Positions 1 to 12,022 of a stretch of DNA of 64,000 nucleotides are shown here, one piece after another. Within the stretch, counting starts at the first letter, position 1. Every line of letters starts with the position of its first letter. The DNA comes from Ariolimax columbianus (Eukaryota; Mollusca; Gastropoda; Stylommatophora; Arionidae). The notes below the pieces were generated by a model. It was not told the origin of the DNA. It was given only the letters and a program-made list of their open reading frames with translations, and did not search any database. The translations under genes and the position numbers were made by a program. Location of the stretch: the NCBI GenBank assembly GCA_036924085.1, contig JAVGWX010000002.1, positions 48,084,916 through 48,148,915 on the forward strand. The letters run 5' to 3'.

Positions 1-270
1 GGCTAACCTCCAAAGCCTTCGCCACGAACAGACGCATACAAGAATAATGAAAAACAGGCGAAAGCATCTAACGAATTTCAACAAAAACAATTAAAATTGT
101 AACCAAATTGTATACAAAACGACTTGAGGTGGTAGCTATTAACTAGGAAGTGGTCAGGAATGTGTGATCACGGTATGCCGGTTGTGAGAATATAAGTTAA
201 ACAATTATGCTTACACAAAAACACATATATGTTATAAAATGTGAATAAATCAATACATGTAAGTAAATAA

Positions 271-820
271 TAGCGGTCATAGCCTGTAAGGTGTTCACCT
301 CGGGTGCTAGAGGTCGCGGGTTCAAATCCCGGTGGAAACCATGATTTTTTCACGTGGATCATCCGGTAAATATTTCCCCTGATCTCTGAGTAGTGAGATC
401 AGACACCCGTGTTCAGTGACACGCAGGTTAAAAATACCATAGCAGTTGGAAATCGAAAAGAGTAGACTTAACGACCGCTGCTCGGGAGAAATTCAAAGTT
501 AAAAATCATCTCCAATTATTCTAGGGAAATATGTCGCAAAAAGGGGACTGTGTGGTATAACATCAGGTCTTGGTTATGTGGTTAGCGGAGCGGCATAGAT
601 GGCGCCTGACAGGCTGATGGTATACCTTGCTCTAATTTACGCTTCCACCACCCCCAGTCCCAAAAATTGACGATAGTATATTCCATGGGCTAACAGATGC
701 TGGGATTGACTTGGCAAGTCACCAGCGGATATTCGCCTGCCAGAAAATATGAAACAAAGGAAGTCGCTTCTCGCCACGACGTCTAACGACATAAGTGGAC
801 TGAAGATAGAATAGCATGTG
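271..820 (+). mobile_element. tRNA-headed SINE, family A, copy 1
   Basis: The 5' part looks like a tRNA-derived Pol III promoter: an A-box-like stretch near 281-292 and a strong B box (ggttcaaatcc, 319-329). A long non-tRNA body follows and ends at a gaagatagaat motif. The same roughly 550-bp sequence recurs at 39338-39895, where it ends in a clean (GATA)n tail, so the two copies define the family. A second tRNA-like segment (gtggttagcggagcggc, about 580-597) lies inside the body and suggests a composite structure. No coding capacity is seen. A 6-bp aatagc occurs at both edges but is too short to call a target-site duplication. Confidence 0.72.
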
Positions 821-1197
821 TATAAAAGTTAAAGTAGATTCATTGTAGAAGATGAAGTGTTAAATGCTGTATTGTACTGGACATCAACTTTTTTATGAAA
901 GGGGGGGGGGGGGGGAGAATTCCCTTCCTCGCTGCCTTTCATATCTTAACAGTTGGTCCATTGGAGCGTGTCGACAACCAGTACCCTTGTCATAAGAAAG
1001 AATTTCTCTACAATTCTGGTACTCAAATGCTCATGCAGTCTGTGTAGCAGCTTCCTTTACATGGTAGGGTTTCACATGTGTGAGTCGCTGCTTCTATCCC
1101 CCTGCCTTTACTGTTGCAGCTTGTGAACTAGACGATACAGTGAGAAAACGAAGCCATCTGACAGACAGTAGGAACAACAGAATGATTGCAGTGTCTG
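821..1197. other. Unique sequence, no gene seen
   Basis: No recognisable gene or repeat. A run of 15 G lies at 901-915. Confidence 0.5.
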
Positions 1198-1228
<31 letters not shown>

Positions 1229-1236
1229 GTATACTG

Positions 1237-1276
<40 letters not shown>

Positions 1277-1280
1277 ACTG

Positions 1281-1322
<42 letters not shown>

Positions 1323-1352
1323 ACTGAACTATATATATATATATGTATACTG

Positions 1353-1388
<36 letters not shown>

Positions 1389-1418
1389 ACTGAACTATAT
1401 ATATATATATGTATACTG

Positions 1419-1464
<46 letters not shown>

Positions 1465-1494
1465 ACTGAACTATATATATATATATGTATACTG

Positions 1495-1540
<46 letters not shown>

Positions 1541-1576
1541 ACTGAACTATATATATATATATATATGTATACTGAA

Positions 1577-1611
<35 letters not shown>

Positions 1612-1842
1612 ACTGAACTATATATATATATATATATATATGTATACTGAACTATATATATATATATATATGTATACTGAACTATATATATATATATATA
1701 TATATTTATACTGAACTATATATATATATATATGTATACTGAACTATATATATATATATATATGTATACTGAACTATATATATATATGTATACTGAACTA
1801 TATATATATATATATGTATACTGAACTATATATATATATGCA
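1198..1842. repeat. (TA)n array punctuated by gtatactgaac
   Basis: About 18 copies of gtatactgaac are separated by (TA)n tracts of varying length. The open frame through it (about 129 codons on +) consists of Tyr/Ile repeats and is an artefact. The TA tracts are self-complementary and could form cruciforms. Confidence 0.95.
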
Positions 1843-1859
1843 CACCCTGAATGGGAATA

Positions 1860-2460
1860 ACATTGTTTTGTCATATGATAGGAATGCCTGCCCATCTACA
1901 AACTTGACGAGCATGGAACACTAGAGAGGAGCACGAGCATGTAGAGGACCATAATATAGATGTAAGGACAAGGATACGAAGCAGTACGAAAGCACAAATA
2001 GAAAATAACGGTCTCATAGATTGTAAATAAAAGGGTATTTGTCTTGAGACATAAGTCAACAAATAAAATGACGAAATAGGATAAAAGGGAAAAGAAAAGA
2101 AATAGCGCGCTTACAATTTTTCGACAAGTAACATAATGTCATGTCAGAATGTCACGTGCATATGTGAAGAAATTTGGTACACAATTTCCCTCCATTATTT
2201 TTATGGACGCCTAAAGGCATCAATATCGATCTATTGATCAGCTTTTATTCTCACGGTTATGGCCGTATCGGATCATTACGTATTTCATTTTTTTCCTACA
2301 ATTGTTTTCTAGTCCGATTTATAACAAATGCTTCGGGATTTGGCGTTTCCTGGCTACAAGGAAGAACTATACGATAAGTAACATTAGTGTAGGGTATGTT
2401 CTGGTTGTGTAGTCTCAATAAATATTAGTTACAATTTGTCGAGACATTTGTTAAACTGTA
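1860..2460. other. AT-rich intergenic sequence
   Basis: Only short open frames on both strands, none with a recognisable domain. I see nothing else. Confidence 0.5.
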
Positions 2461-2815
2461 TCTTCTTCTTCTTCTTCTTCTTCTTCTTCTTCTTCCTTCT
2501 CCCTTCTTCCTTCTCCCTTCTCCCTTCTTCCTTCTCCCTTCTTCCTTCTTCCTTCTTCCTCCTTCCTCCTTCCTTTCCTCCTTCCTCCTTCCTTCTGCCT
2601 TCTTCCACCTTCTTCTTCCTTATCCCTTCTCCCTTCTTCTTTCTTCTTCCTTCTTCTTCCCCCTTCCCCCTTCTCCCTTCCCCCTTCTCCCTCCTCCCTC
2701 TTCCTCCTCCTCCTCTTCTTCTTCTTCTTCCTTCTCTTCTTTCTCTTCCTCCTCCTCCACTTCTTCTTCCTCCTCCTCTTCCTCTTCTTCTTCTTTGTTG
2801 TTGATGTTGCAGATG
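2461..2815. repeat. TTC/CCT polypyrimidine tract
   Basis: An almost uninterrupted strand-asymmetric pyrimidine tract of about 350 bp made of ttc, cct and ccttct units. It leaves long Ser/Phe/Leu- or Arg/Lys/Glu-rich open frames on both strands that are compositional artefacts. Such tracts can adopt triplex (H-DNA) structure. Confidence 0.95.
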
Positions 2816-2879
2816 ATGTTGTTGAATGCTCACGCTGAGTATCTTTACTCGTCTGTGTTCCATGAAAAGGGCATTAGGT

Positions 2880-3035
2880 GAGGGGGTTGTGGTAGCTTTC
2901 TTCACATCTCGAGAGTGCTGATGAAGGGGGACCGCTTTCCTCTAGGTGGTTATGCTATGCTTATCTTTATCCGCGTGTCGCTTACTACTACGAGGATCAC
3001 CTCTATTCCCCCACTACGTTAGCCAGAATGTCACG
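2880..3035 (+). repeat. Dispersed repeat E, copy 1
   Basis: About 150 bp shared with the reverse complement of 48833-48990, including gtgctgatgaag, tatgctatgctt and ctactacgaggatcac in the same order. A short piece also occurs at 59025-59065. Orientation is arbitrary and the class is unknown. Confidence 0.7.
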
Positions 3036-3081
3036 AAACAGCGGTTTCCAGGGCTAGCTACATGAAATTGTGTGGAGGTCT

Positions 3082-3320
3082 TGGTCAATATTTTTCATCT
3101 GACCATAATTAATTTTGTTTTTTCAGTACGTTTTACCTGACCCTAATTAGCATCGTTATGTCAGTATGTGTTACCTGACCCTGACTAACACTGTCATGTC
3201 AGTATGTTTCAGCTGATCCTGACAAACATTGTCCTATCAGTATGTTCTATATGACCCTGGCTAACATTGTCCGATCAGTATGTTTTACCTGACTAACATT
3301 GTCCGATCATTATTTTACAC
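3082..3320. repeat. Degenerate 37-38-bp minisatellite
   Basis: About six diverged copies around the core ctgaccctgactaacattgt. The divergence suggests an old array. Confidence 0.85.
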
Positions 3321-3639
3321 CGTACCTGACCAGACGTAAGTCACCTCTCCCCATCGTGTCTTTCGCAGTTCGAGTGTCCCAGGGGTAAAAACCAAGATAC
3401 AGAACGTTAGCTTCAATCCTACAGCGACAGGAATTATTGGCCATGTCAACCATGTCCTCTCCAGTGAGGATTTCATTTATTTGGACATCAAACCAAACGC
3501 TGATGTTAGAAGCCGCGCGGACATCATTCAGATCGTTGGGCCTGACAACCTCTTTGGGCGCTCAACATGAAGTCTAGAACCAGCAGTGACGTTCAGTGTA
3601 AACCAAGCTACATATTCACATAACCTGCATGGTACACAT

Positions 3640-4113
3640 CCTGCTGTACGGTTTCTAAAGATGGACTATTTTGCATAGAGAACAGAACCACATTGAAGGC
3701 TTGCACATGCGCAACCAGAGACGCATTCTTGCGATCCACTGATATGACTGGGGCTCAAACAACGAAGTCCCACAACGAACAGTCCTCGAAAACACACTAA
3801 CTATGCTAAACCGTCGCTGCTTGCCCTATTTGGACATGTGCCCCCTCCCCTCTTCCTGCTCCTACAGTTAATGAACATCCCCGGTCACCAGCCCTTATTG
3901 CAGGCCACGGACTTCAAGTTGGCAAGCACCCCTCTCAATCATGGACTCGTCCCTGCAGATGTCCTCACACTACCTGGTTAAGTCAAATCGGAAAGATATC
4001 ATCCTCATTGCATGCAGTCTTGGTATCAGCCACTTAACGTGCTTATAGACGGTTGGCGTGAGTGGTCCTTGTCGCCTAAGCGGGTTATCTTCCTGGCTAT
4101 ACTGAAGTTCGTC
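3640..4113 (+). mobile_element. Decayed LINE reverse transcriptase C-terminus
   Basis: Conceptual translation in shifting frames gives features typical of the thumb/C-terminal part of APE-type non-LTR reverse transcriptases: HIEGLHMRNQRRILAI, then LNRRCL followed by FGHV, then HTTWLSQIGK, and a final tail. Stops and frameshifts break it, so it is a pseudogene. The younger RNase H LINE at 4127-5172 is inserted at its distal end, giving a nested arrangement. The clade cannot be assigned from this fragment. Confidence 0.62.
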
Positions 4114-5185
4114 GATACCGGAATCTTCTTCTTCTTCTTCTTCGTACGCAGTCAGACAGTAACCATTATTTTTTCGAAAAAAGCGGCGGTCATCCTGAGG
4201 CTCTCGCCACTGCCATAGAGCTTGTCTTGCAGTTCCACTGGTAATGGCCACGTCTGCTCTCTCTGATCCTCGTATGTCGGGCAGTTCTGCAGCAGATGTT
4301 CAGCGGTCATTTTACCAGTACCGCACGGGCATTCGTCGGTACACCCTATCTTCAATTTGTTGAATAGGTGGTACCTCAGTCTGTTGTGGCCAGTGCGAAG
4401 TCTAAAGACAACGACCTGCTCTCTTCGGTTCAACTGGTAATAGGCATCGTTTTTGGTGTAACCAGTATGTTCGGTTTCCCATTTGGTCATGTATCTGGCT
4501 TTGATAAGCCGTTTTGACTCTTCGTACGTCATACTGGTATCTGTTTGTGGTAGTCTTGCACCTTCTTTTGCCAGTCTGTCTGCCTCCTCGTTGCCTTGGA
4601 TGTTGCAGTGTGACGGAACCCACTGTACCACTACCCTTTTTGGTGCGGACTGCTGGCACAGTTTGCAGAGTGCTGCTCTTAAGTCATTAAGCTCAGTGTT
4701 TTTCTGGCTTTTTAGCGCTGTGACTACGGCGAGAGCATCTGTCAGCAAGACTATATGGCTTTCATTTTCACTGTGTGTCACCATTTCTTCCACTGCCGCC
4801 CTCAGTGCCTCTGCCTCTGCTCTGAAATTGCTTGTGTACTTACCAGTAGCGAATGACAGTGTTATTTTTCTGCCATTTGGTAGGTTCAGGAATGCTCCTG
4901 CCCCTCCGTTCTGTGTAGTGTTTGTTACAGAACCGTCGGTGTATGCATGGGTCCAGTCCATGCTTGGGTAGCTTTTCGTTATGAAGCTTAGGGTAGTATC
5001 TCTCCTTTCTTTTTCGGTCTGGCAGTTTTTGTTTGCAATACCTGGTATATTTTCTACCACCTCTGGAAATATATCCTGCCTCCAGGTAGGTTTTCGTACA
5101 GTAGTGATGGGTTTTGGTGTTGTTAGTGCGTTTATGGGATCTTCGTGCATCTTTGCTTTGGCTATTTCTGCAGATACCGGAATCT
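4114..5185 (-). mobile_element. 5'-truncated RNase H LINE with 13-bp TSD
   Basis: The insertion (4127-5172) is flanked by perfect direct repeats gataccggaatct at 4114-4126 and 5173-5185. It lies on the minus strand. Its 3' end carries a short (GAA)n tail directly after the conserved terminal motif GCGTACGAAG, and its 5' end is truncated within the RT-RNase H linker, the usual outcome of target-primed reverse transcription. The reading frame is uninterrupted over the whole insert, indicating a young copy. A diverged relative with its own duplication sits at 60219-61014. Known RNase H-bearing LINEs of this kind (I/Nimb/R1-like groups) are common in molluscs; the exact clade is inference. Confidence 0.9.
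4152..5150 (-). CDS. LINE ORF2 C-terminus: RNase H plus Cys/His motif (partial)
   Basis: This 332-residue frame encodes the C-terminal part of a LINE polyprotein. RNase H would degrade the RNA strand of the RNA-DNA hybrid during retrotransposition. All four acidic residues expected of the fold are visible: D72 in YTDGS, E112 in FRAEAEAL, D138 in LLTDALAV and D191 in GNEEAD, with H181 in WVPSHCNIQ. Beyond it, residues 270-290 hold a Cys/His cluster (CTDECPCG...EHLLQNCP) usual at the C-terminus of these elements. The first Met is arbitrary, since the frame is open up to the insertion boundary at 5172. Endonuclease and RT are missing through 5' truncation, so the copy cannot move by itself. Confidence 0.88.
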   Translation of the reverse strand: MHEDPINALTTPKPITTVRKPTWRQDIFPEVVENIPGIANKNCQTEKERRDTTLSFITKSYPSMDWTHAYTDGSVTNTTQNGGAGAFLNLPNGRKITLSFATGKYTSNFRAEAEALRAAVEEMVTHSENESHIVLLTDALAVVTALKSQKNTELNDLRAALCKLCQQSAPKRVVVQWVPSHCNIQGNEEADRLAKEGARLPQTDTSMTYEESKRLIKARYMTKWETEHTGYTKNDAYYQLNRREQVVVFRLRTGHNRLRYHLFNKLKIGCTDECPCGTGKMTAEHLLQNCPTYEDQREQTWPLPVELQDKLYGSGESLRMTAAFFEKIMVTV

Positions 5186-5846
5186 GAACCCAGCCACGCT
5201 TCCTGCGGGATATACGTGCTCTACCTGATCTACCATTCAGACACTTACCTGGTAATTTCTCTGGAGCAATTTGATATACGAGGTAACGCTGCTAGCCACA
5301 TGCATATTCCTCAGTATTTTCATACCTCATAGGGAGAAGTAGTACTGTTCTTTTGTTTCAATGTATCTAGTCCATAATAACTCATTTCATCATTTCACTA
5401 GACGTATTACAACCCCCTCCCCCCCCCCCTTCCAACCGCCCCCAACCTTACGAGATGTACCTAGTCTGTAAGCCTAAGTCTGGGCTTGACAAAAGTTGGA
5501 GATCTGAATTGAAAATAAACTGGAAAAAAATACTACATAAATCCGTAATGAGCAGAGACAGACATGATCGTGAGAATAAACATTATCGATCGTTAGATCG
5601 ATCATTTTACCTTTGAGGCATCAATCAAAATGATTTTGCGGGTAGGGGGTGGGGATAGTTGAAGAGAAAGGGGATTCGGTGCATTATGATTATAAAACCC
5701 TTCCCTTGCTCCTTCTATTAGTTTTCTTCCTTTTTTTCTTCCCAAGGAAAGCACTTTAAAAAAAATGTATTTTGCGTTGAATTTTTTTCCTGAAGGCAAC
5801 TTCGGTGCATGTTTATAATGGGTTCACTTTCCATAGGATAACGACG
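5186..5846. other. No gene seen
   Basis: AT-rich sequence with a C-rich run near 5413-5430. Short open frames only. Confidence 0.5.
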
Positions 5847-5998
5847 CTGCTGCTGTTTTCGAGTCTCCCAGCCTGGCAAGTTCGAATTGTTAGCCGTGCT
5901 GTTGTTTTCGAATCTGCCAGCCTGGCAAGTTTAAATTGTTAACCCTGCTGTTGTTTTCGAATCTCCCAGCCTGGCAAGTTTAAATTGTTAGCCGTGCT
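5847..5998. repeat. 49-bp tandem repeat, three copies
   Basis: Three copies containing gctgttgttttcgaatct and cagcctggcaagtt, with a few substitutions. A C15 run (6017-6031) follows closely. Confidence 0.9.
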
Positions 5999-6009
5999 GT
6001 TAGCTGCTT

Positions 6010-6590
6010 TGAGACACCCCCCCCCCCCCCCACAACGATAGCGAACGATTAATGTTTTGTTCCCCTGTATAATGTAAGGGATACTATTTATAGAGCTTAT
6101 TTTCAGAACGATACAACGTCTCTATAATCTTCAGGCCTTTGACTTGCGTGAACACATAAATATTTGAGCAGTGTTTAACTCTAAAACCGTTAGTCACCAT
6201 TTCCTACTCCCTGACAGTGTAGCAGTGAGCCCTTTCTACTTTCTCTCACATAGAGAACTCCACCGGAAACTAATCTTCTGCCATAAAGAACAGGTTAAAC
6301 AACGATAATGCCAGTAGCTTGAAATTTGCAGTCAGATAACTGGTTTACCACAAGCGCTAGTGGCATTTAGAGGGAACTGAGTACTTGCCATCGATTGGAC
6401 AACTGGCTGTTGTAACAGCAATTAGGATCCATCCTGTGTTTGATCTTAATAACAGAGGCTTGCTACAGTGAAATGAAAGCAGGATTTATTTTGATTGATA
6501 GCATGATAACTTCTGAAATGTTGCGACATAGAGACTGCAGTTCATGTGGCGGTCTGCATGCTTGTTACTTGAAACAGGTGGATTGAAGAT
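6010..6590. other. No gene seen
   Basis: Apart from the C15 run at 6017-6031, nothing recognisable on either strand. Confidence 0.45.
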
Positions 6591-6591
6591 G

Positions 6592-7330
6592 AGCACACAT
6601 ACACACACTAAGTGACACAGTGGTGCACATGGAAGTAGACTTTCCCAACTTGCACTCACATACACTCACACATACACCCATACACACGTGTACACGGAAG
6701 TAGACTCCCCCAACTTGCACACACACACACTCACACATACACTCCTACACACACGTGTACACGGAAGTAGACTCTCCCAACTTGCACACACACTCACACA
6801 CACGTGCACACGGAAGTAGACTCTCCCAACTTGCACACACCCACACACTCACTCACTCGGGGGTAGAAAGACGCAAGCTACATACACATACGCACACACA
6901 CAGAGTTGGGCTCACTCAAGCTGCACAATAACACACGTAAGTAGACTTACCCAAGTTACACACACTCAAACACATACGCACGTACGCAAGAAAACATGCT
7001 CACCAAAGCTGCACACACACACTCAAACACATACTCGGGGGTAGATTCTCCCAAGCTGTAAATACACACGTGGACTTAGAATCACACAAGCTGTATACAC
7101 ACACAATACAGAGATGGACTTTCCCCAAACTGCAGACAAGCACACACACACACACACACACACACACTCGAAGGTAGACTCAATGAAGCTGTACATATAC
7201 ACACACACACACACGCACACACACACACACACACATGGTGGTTAGACTCGCCCAGGTTCTACACTCAAACACTTACCGAGATAGACTCACCGAAGTTGTA
7301 CACACACACACACACACACTCACCAAAGTT
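6592..7330. repeat. CA-rich compound minisatellite
   Basis: Irregular (CA)n blocks alternate with a semi-conserved segment, gtagactctcccaacttgca, at varying spacing. Val/Cys-rich open frames on the minus strand are by-products. Confidence 0.9.
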
Positions 7331-7334
7331 CAAC

Positions 7335-8570
7335 ACACAAACACCCATAACAAGTCTCACCCAAGTTTGCACAAACCAATCTATAATATGGTCACTTATT
7401 GACACAGAGATGAGCGGGAAAAACCGTTTAATATTCCTCACAGGGTGTCTCAATCCTCGAGATGTAAACAAATTATATTTTCTTTTCTGAATTATCCTTT
7501 TCTGTTCTCTCTGTCGTGTCTATATGGTATATATCCCAACCTTTTGACACCTCTTATTTATCTTTGTTCTAACGATTATTATTTTTATTATAATCGTCTT
7601 TCTCCGTCTTAAACTGGCTTCGCGTCCGCTCTGCATGTTATTTTCTAGTGTGTGTTTGCTTCTCTCCTCTCAGAATCTCAATAGTGCCAACATTAGGTAC
7701 GCGGCTAATGCAACCTTTGCTCTCGTTTAGATTAGGTATACATTTTTATTTGTGTTGTTCTCTAGTAGCGTATAACGACATTTTCGTTGTAACTTATTTA
7801 GTTTAGAAACATACAATCTCTAACCGTGTTAGGGACTCAATCCAGTGCCGGATTTAGACTTGCTGGAGCTCTAATCTATGTAAAGCTTAAAGGTCCCTTG
7901 TTAAACAATGACACCTGAAGGTGTCACAAAACTTGTAAACATTAACTTTAATGTCCTTTAGTTATTTAATAGCAATACACTTAAAGTAAAAAGAAACTAG
8001 TTTATTTTCGAATTAAGTTTTTTTTAGACCGCTGCAGATTGTGAGGCCCGTAGCTTAAGCATATTTACCGTAGACCTAAATCAAGCATTATTTCGTTCAT
8101 GTATTTTCGTCAGGTGTTCTTCTGCTTCCCCATTAATCCCCGACGGGGCTACCTACACATCAGATTCGATCAAATAAAAGATATTGAAGGAGCTTGTTTC
8201 TATATTAAAATATGAACTAATGTACTTGTATTAGTTTAGAGTTTGGTCTTTGTCATGGTGGGTGCATGAAAAGTTGTTTCGGAATAAGTCGGCTGATCCC
8301 TACGAACACCGAATGCGGTTTCGACTGCTGAATTGCGAGCCATTGATTCACCATTGGTTCTGTTAAGATGATGTAAAATTCGATATATTATTAATCTGGG
8401 TCAGGACTTTCTTAAAGGAAGGAATGTGATGCAGATTTTATACAGTAGCGACGTAAATCGATTATTTCTGGATCGATTAAGTTGCCTCTGGGCAATCAAG
8501 ACAGGACAGATCTAAGGTGGTATACCGTTACTCACCTTCGATGATAAGGGGAGGGGAGAGGGAAATCATT
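7335..8570. other. No gene seen; possible DNA-transposon end
   Basis: Mostly AT-rich unique sequence. The motif cagtgccggatttagac at 7843 resembles the termini of some hAT-type elements, but I could not find a matching inverted end, so this is only a hint. Confidence 0.35.
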
Positions 8571-9310
8571 ACTTTGATTCAATGAATTGCTCTTTGCAGA
8601 TGATTAGTGTCTGCTGTACGACAATGAAAACAAACTGCAAAATCACACGACCGAGCTTGCGACTACCTGTGCTAAATACAATATGTGAATTAACGAGTAT
8701 AAATTATATTGCTCTTCAACAGGCCCATGAGTTCAAGTATTTGAGCAGTATTTTATGTCGGCAGACGACAGGATCGACAAAGAAATCGAGACTAGGTGTT
8801 AGAAAGCATCAGCTGTGACTTATCAACTGTCACCACAATTCAGACACCCGGTCATTAGCAACAAAACAACAGTTGATAAACAGCATATGTGTGTCAACTG
8901 TGATACCAGTGCCAAACATGACCTCTGTCCAGTGCGCGTAAAACCAGAATGTCGACGCTTTGAATGACGTGTTTGAGGAAGGTCATGGAGTAAAGACAAT
9001 GTGCAAAAGGACAACATTGGAGATATGGTCGACACTACGACTTTGGCAGAGTACATTTCAATGCACAACATACGTTGGTTTGTTCTTCTCATGAGAATGA
9101 CCCTCATCAGTTTCCATTGATGGCTTACAATGCTGGTAGATCTGGCAACAGGAAAAAGGGGGGGGGGGGTGGGGGCCTCAAGGCAGGTGAATAGATGACA
9201 TTGGAGTGATTTTGCAGCGACACGGGCTCACATTGACCGACGCAACTCACTTGACGCGAAACAAACGACTTAAGCTCTCCCCGCCGATCAGAGGCATTAG
9301 TGAAAAGAAA
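8571..9310 (+). mobile_element. Decayed LINE reverse transcriptase fragment
   Basis: Around 8585-8605 the translation gives ELLFADD, the conserved catalytic YADD/FADD box of non-LTR reverse transcriptases. It is followed at the expected distance by FKYLSSIL near 8733 and a KASAVTYQLS-like segment near 8805, all order-consistent with the RT palm-to-thumb. Stops and frameshifts interrupt it and the distal part is barely recognisable. A run of 12 G lies at 9158-9169. The clade is not assignable. Confidence 0.55.
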
Positions 9311-9314
9311 ACTA

Positions 9315-9365
9315 AGTAACTAACTAACTTACTAACTAACTCACAAATTAACTAACTAACTTACT
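9315..9365. repeat. (TAAC)n microsatellite
   Basis: Short interrupted actaact tract. Confidence 0.85.
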
Positions 9366-9704
9366 TTAATTCAAGTAAAGAAATGCTCTTCAATCTTGTT
9401 ATGTCTTTCTGTGTAGGAATGTCAATTACTTCCTATTCTTCTTGAATATTTGTTCGGCCTTATCTATCCCTTATTTCGACGCACATATTCGTGATTTGTA
9501 TTTTTCCTAGTACAACAAAAGCCTGATATCCGATCTGTTAGGGAAAAGAGCAAAAATCGTGGAAAAGCGAGACATCGTCCATAAATACATTTTGACGTGA
9601 GAAACATAAAAGTGAACAACAAAGGTGTCGTTCGGATTACTACAATCACTCGCTGAAGAGACATACTGCCAACAATTAATGTGAACAGGCTATACTAATT
9701 TATT

Positions 9705-9955
9705 TGTCGTGGTCTGAGAGAAGATCGTGTGGTCGTGTGTTCACTGAGAGAAGAGCCGTGCGATCGTGTCGTCACTGAGAGAAGTCGCGCTGTCACTGAG
9801 AGAAGAGTCGTATAGTCACTGAGAGAAGAGTCGTGTGGTCACTGAGAGAAGAGTCGTGTGTTCACTGAGAGAAGAGCCGTGCAGTCGTGTCGCCACTGAG
9901 AGAAGAGTCGTGTGGTCGAGTCGTCACTGAGAGAAGTTGTGTCGTCGTATCGTGA
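9705..9955. repeat. Minisatellite around cactgagagaagagtcgtg
   Basis: About nine irregular copies (roughly 20-38 bp) of cactgagagaagagtcgtg with variable spacers such as ggtcgtg. Confidence 0.88.
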
Positions 9956-9959
9956 ATAA

Positions 9960-10525
9960 ACAAACACAGTCGGTGTATGAGATATGATGCATATAAAAAA
10001 GACTCGGTTAAATGAATCGTTGTTAAGCGATCGTCGACTAGCAGGGTATATTTATGATGCTTCGGTCTTGAATCTCAACTTCGAGGCCCTTTTCGATCTT
10101 TCCGTCTGCAGTGAAGCATAGGTCACCTACTACAAGTCTTATTGGAGGAAAACTGTAATCGAGCATTCAAGTTGACCGTTTCAAAAGCAATCATTTTACG
10201 ATAAGTTTCTACAATGACAGTCCTTTATTTACCTTTCATGACATACTTGGAGGGTTACATTGAGTCTCTTTCTACAAACCTGGGCACAACTCAAGTGGAT
10301 GGCTAATTTGTCTTGGGGGGGGGGGGGGCGTGCGGGGTCTGTCGAATTGAGTTGCATGACTGTGCCAACCGAGTTTTACCGGGTCCTGAAAGGAGAGCAG
10401 ATATCATTCTGTAGATATCACTTAGACGTAAAAGACTCTCCAATTATAAGAAATGCTCACCTTCCCAAACTTTTGTTTTCTTGACCCTTTCAGAGTCGGG
10501 TTATGAATATTTTGTGTGTGTTGTT
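9960..10525. other. No gene seen
   Basis: Unique sequence with a G14 run at 10315-10328. The short open frame across it has no recognisable domain. Confidence 0.45.
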
Positions 10526-10527
10526 TT

Positions 10528-10737
10528 TTGTGTGCGTATGCCTTATTTCTATAATTCCCAAGGCGGTGTGCGTTGCACTGCGGTTTTTATTTTGCGCCTG
10601 TCGGCCCAGTGCATCTGACTTCAGCATGTATTTTATGTAAGGGTCTGCTTCCTCCTGCATTTTCTAAGGGTTTGCTTCCCCGGGGTAACGGCCGGTACTG
10701 TGATGCGGATCGAACCCAGCACCTTCGAACACGGGGA
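10528..10737 (-). mobile_element. SINE family C, copy 1 (head incomplete)
   Basis: Reverse complement matches 55992-56235: it starts within the B-box region (ggttcgatcc on minus), continues through ccccggggaagc and gggccgacaggcgcaaaat, and ends at caacgcacaccgccttggga plus a short A-rich tail. The tRNA-like A-box half seen in the other copies is absent, consistent with 5' truncation. Confidence 0.8.
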
Positions 10738-10744
10738 GCCTTAC

Positions 10745-12020
10745 TGCTTCTTTTATTTCTGTTACCTCTCTTTTGATCACCTTCCTATTCGTACATATTA
10801 ATAAACTGCTTATAATAGACTAGACTTCTGGGTAGGAACGAAACGGATAGAACCAAAACCAGTATACTAAATTAATAAAAGATTGAATGACTTTCTTCCC
10901 TATATTGTTCGCATGTAGTGGGTTTTCCCCATAGTTCTTTTCTAAAAGTGACTTTCCCGTTGTTCTCTTCTCAATGTGGTTGTCCTACAGTTCTTTTCTG
11001 ATTATGTTTTTCCCACATTTGATTTCAATGGGATCTTCTCTTCTAAGCTGGCTGTGGCAGAACTACTATAGCGTTGGGATACTTCACTCCGACCATGTTT
11101 TAATCAACTGCCCCAAACAGCTAAGCGTTTATGTATATTAAATAGTGTTTCTTCTTCTTCTTCTTCTTCTTCGTCTTCTTTTTCTTCGTCTTCTTCTCCT
11201 TCTTCTTCTTCTTCTTCTGTACTATAACCAAGCTTTATCTTTCTTCAATATGCTCAATTGTCGTTTTTTTTTCTTTTCAAAATTATTTGAATCTTTTACC
11301 CATTCCTATTCTTTGTGTTCATTTACTGCTTTTCTTCTTCTTTTTTATTCTACTTTTCGTCTTCTTCTTCTTTTTCTTCTTCTTCTTCTTTCTCATTTTT
11401 TTCATTTCTACTCTTCTTCAATTTTCATGTTCTTCTGTCATCCTGCTTTTCGCCTTCTTATCCGTACCTTTTCTTCTTCCACTTCATCTCCAATATTTTC
11501 TTCACCCACTTCCACATGTTCTTCCGTCCTCTAATTATGTTTTTTCTTAAATTAGCTCTTGTCATTTCCTTCTTCTTTATATCCCACTCATTCTAAAATT
11601 TGATGCACGACAAAACAGTCTATTCATCACTTGATTCTGCCGTGCCATCATTCAGTAAGCAGTTTCTAGATGTAACTTTAAAACCCAGATGGCTAGACCT
11701 TTAAAATGAAAAGGATAGATCGAACATCAATCAGTTCTGTCACATTTATTCGTCGATAGAAAATCCTTGACACTTGTGCGGCACTGCAGTTCACGATTCC
11801 CTTGGGTTGAACAGAGCACACATGCCAAACCATATATAGACGGGGAGATAAACAGTGTGTTTGAATCTCCTGTGCTTAGTGAGCTCAACAAATGAATGAA
11901 AGGCTGGTATTGATTTTTATTTCGTGTCTTCACATCTTCTAACAGTGACATATTTCTAATTTGAAACCTACATTAAAATGTAGTTAGTACCACAGTATAC
12001 ACTGCTGGCGGGGATAAAAT
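10745..12020. other. No gene; TTC microsatellites
   Basis: (TTC)n tracts lie at about 11148-11217, with T/C-rich sequence to about 11580 yielding Phe/Leu/Ser-rich spurious frames. The remainder is unique AT-rich DNA in which I see nothing. Confidence 0.6.
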
Positions 12021-12022
12021 GT

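Noticed and set aside
7843..8060. hAT transposon starting cagtgccggatttagac
   Set aside because: No inverted partner end or transposase fragment could be found, so it is recorded only as a hint.
11145..11596. Phe/Leu/Ser-rich plus frames as membrane proteins
   Set aside because: They arise from TTC/TTCTT microsatellite composition, present in all three frames.
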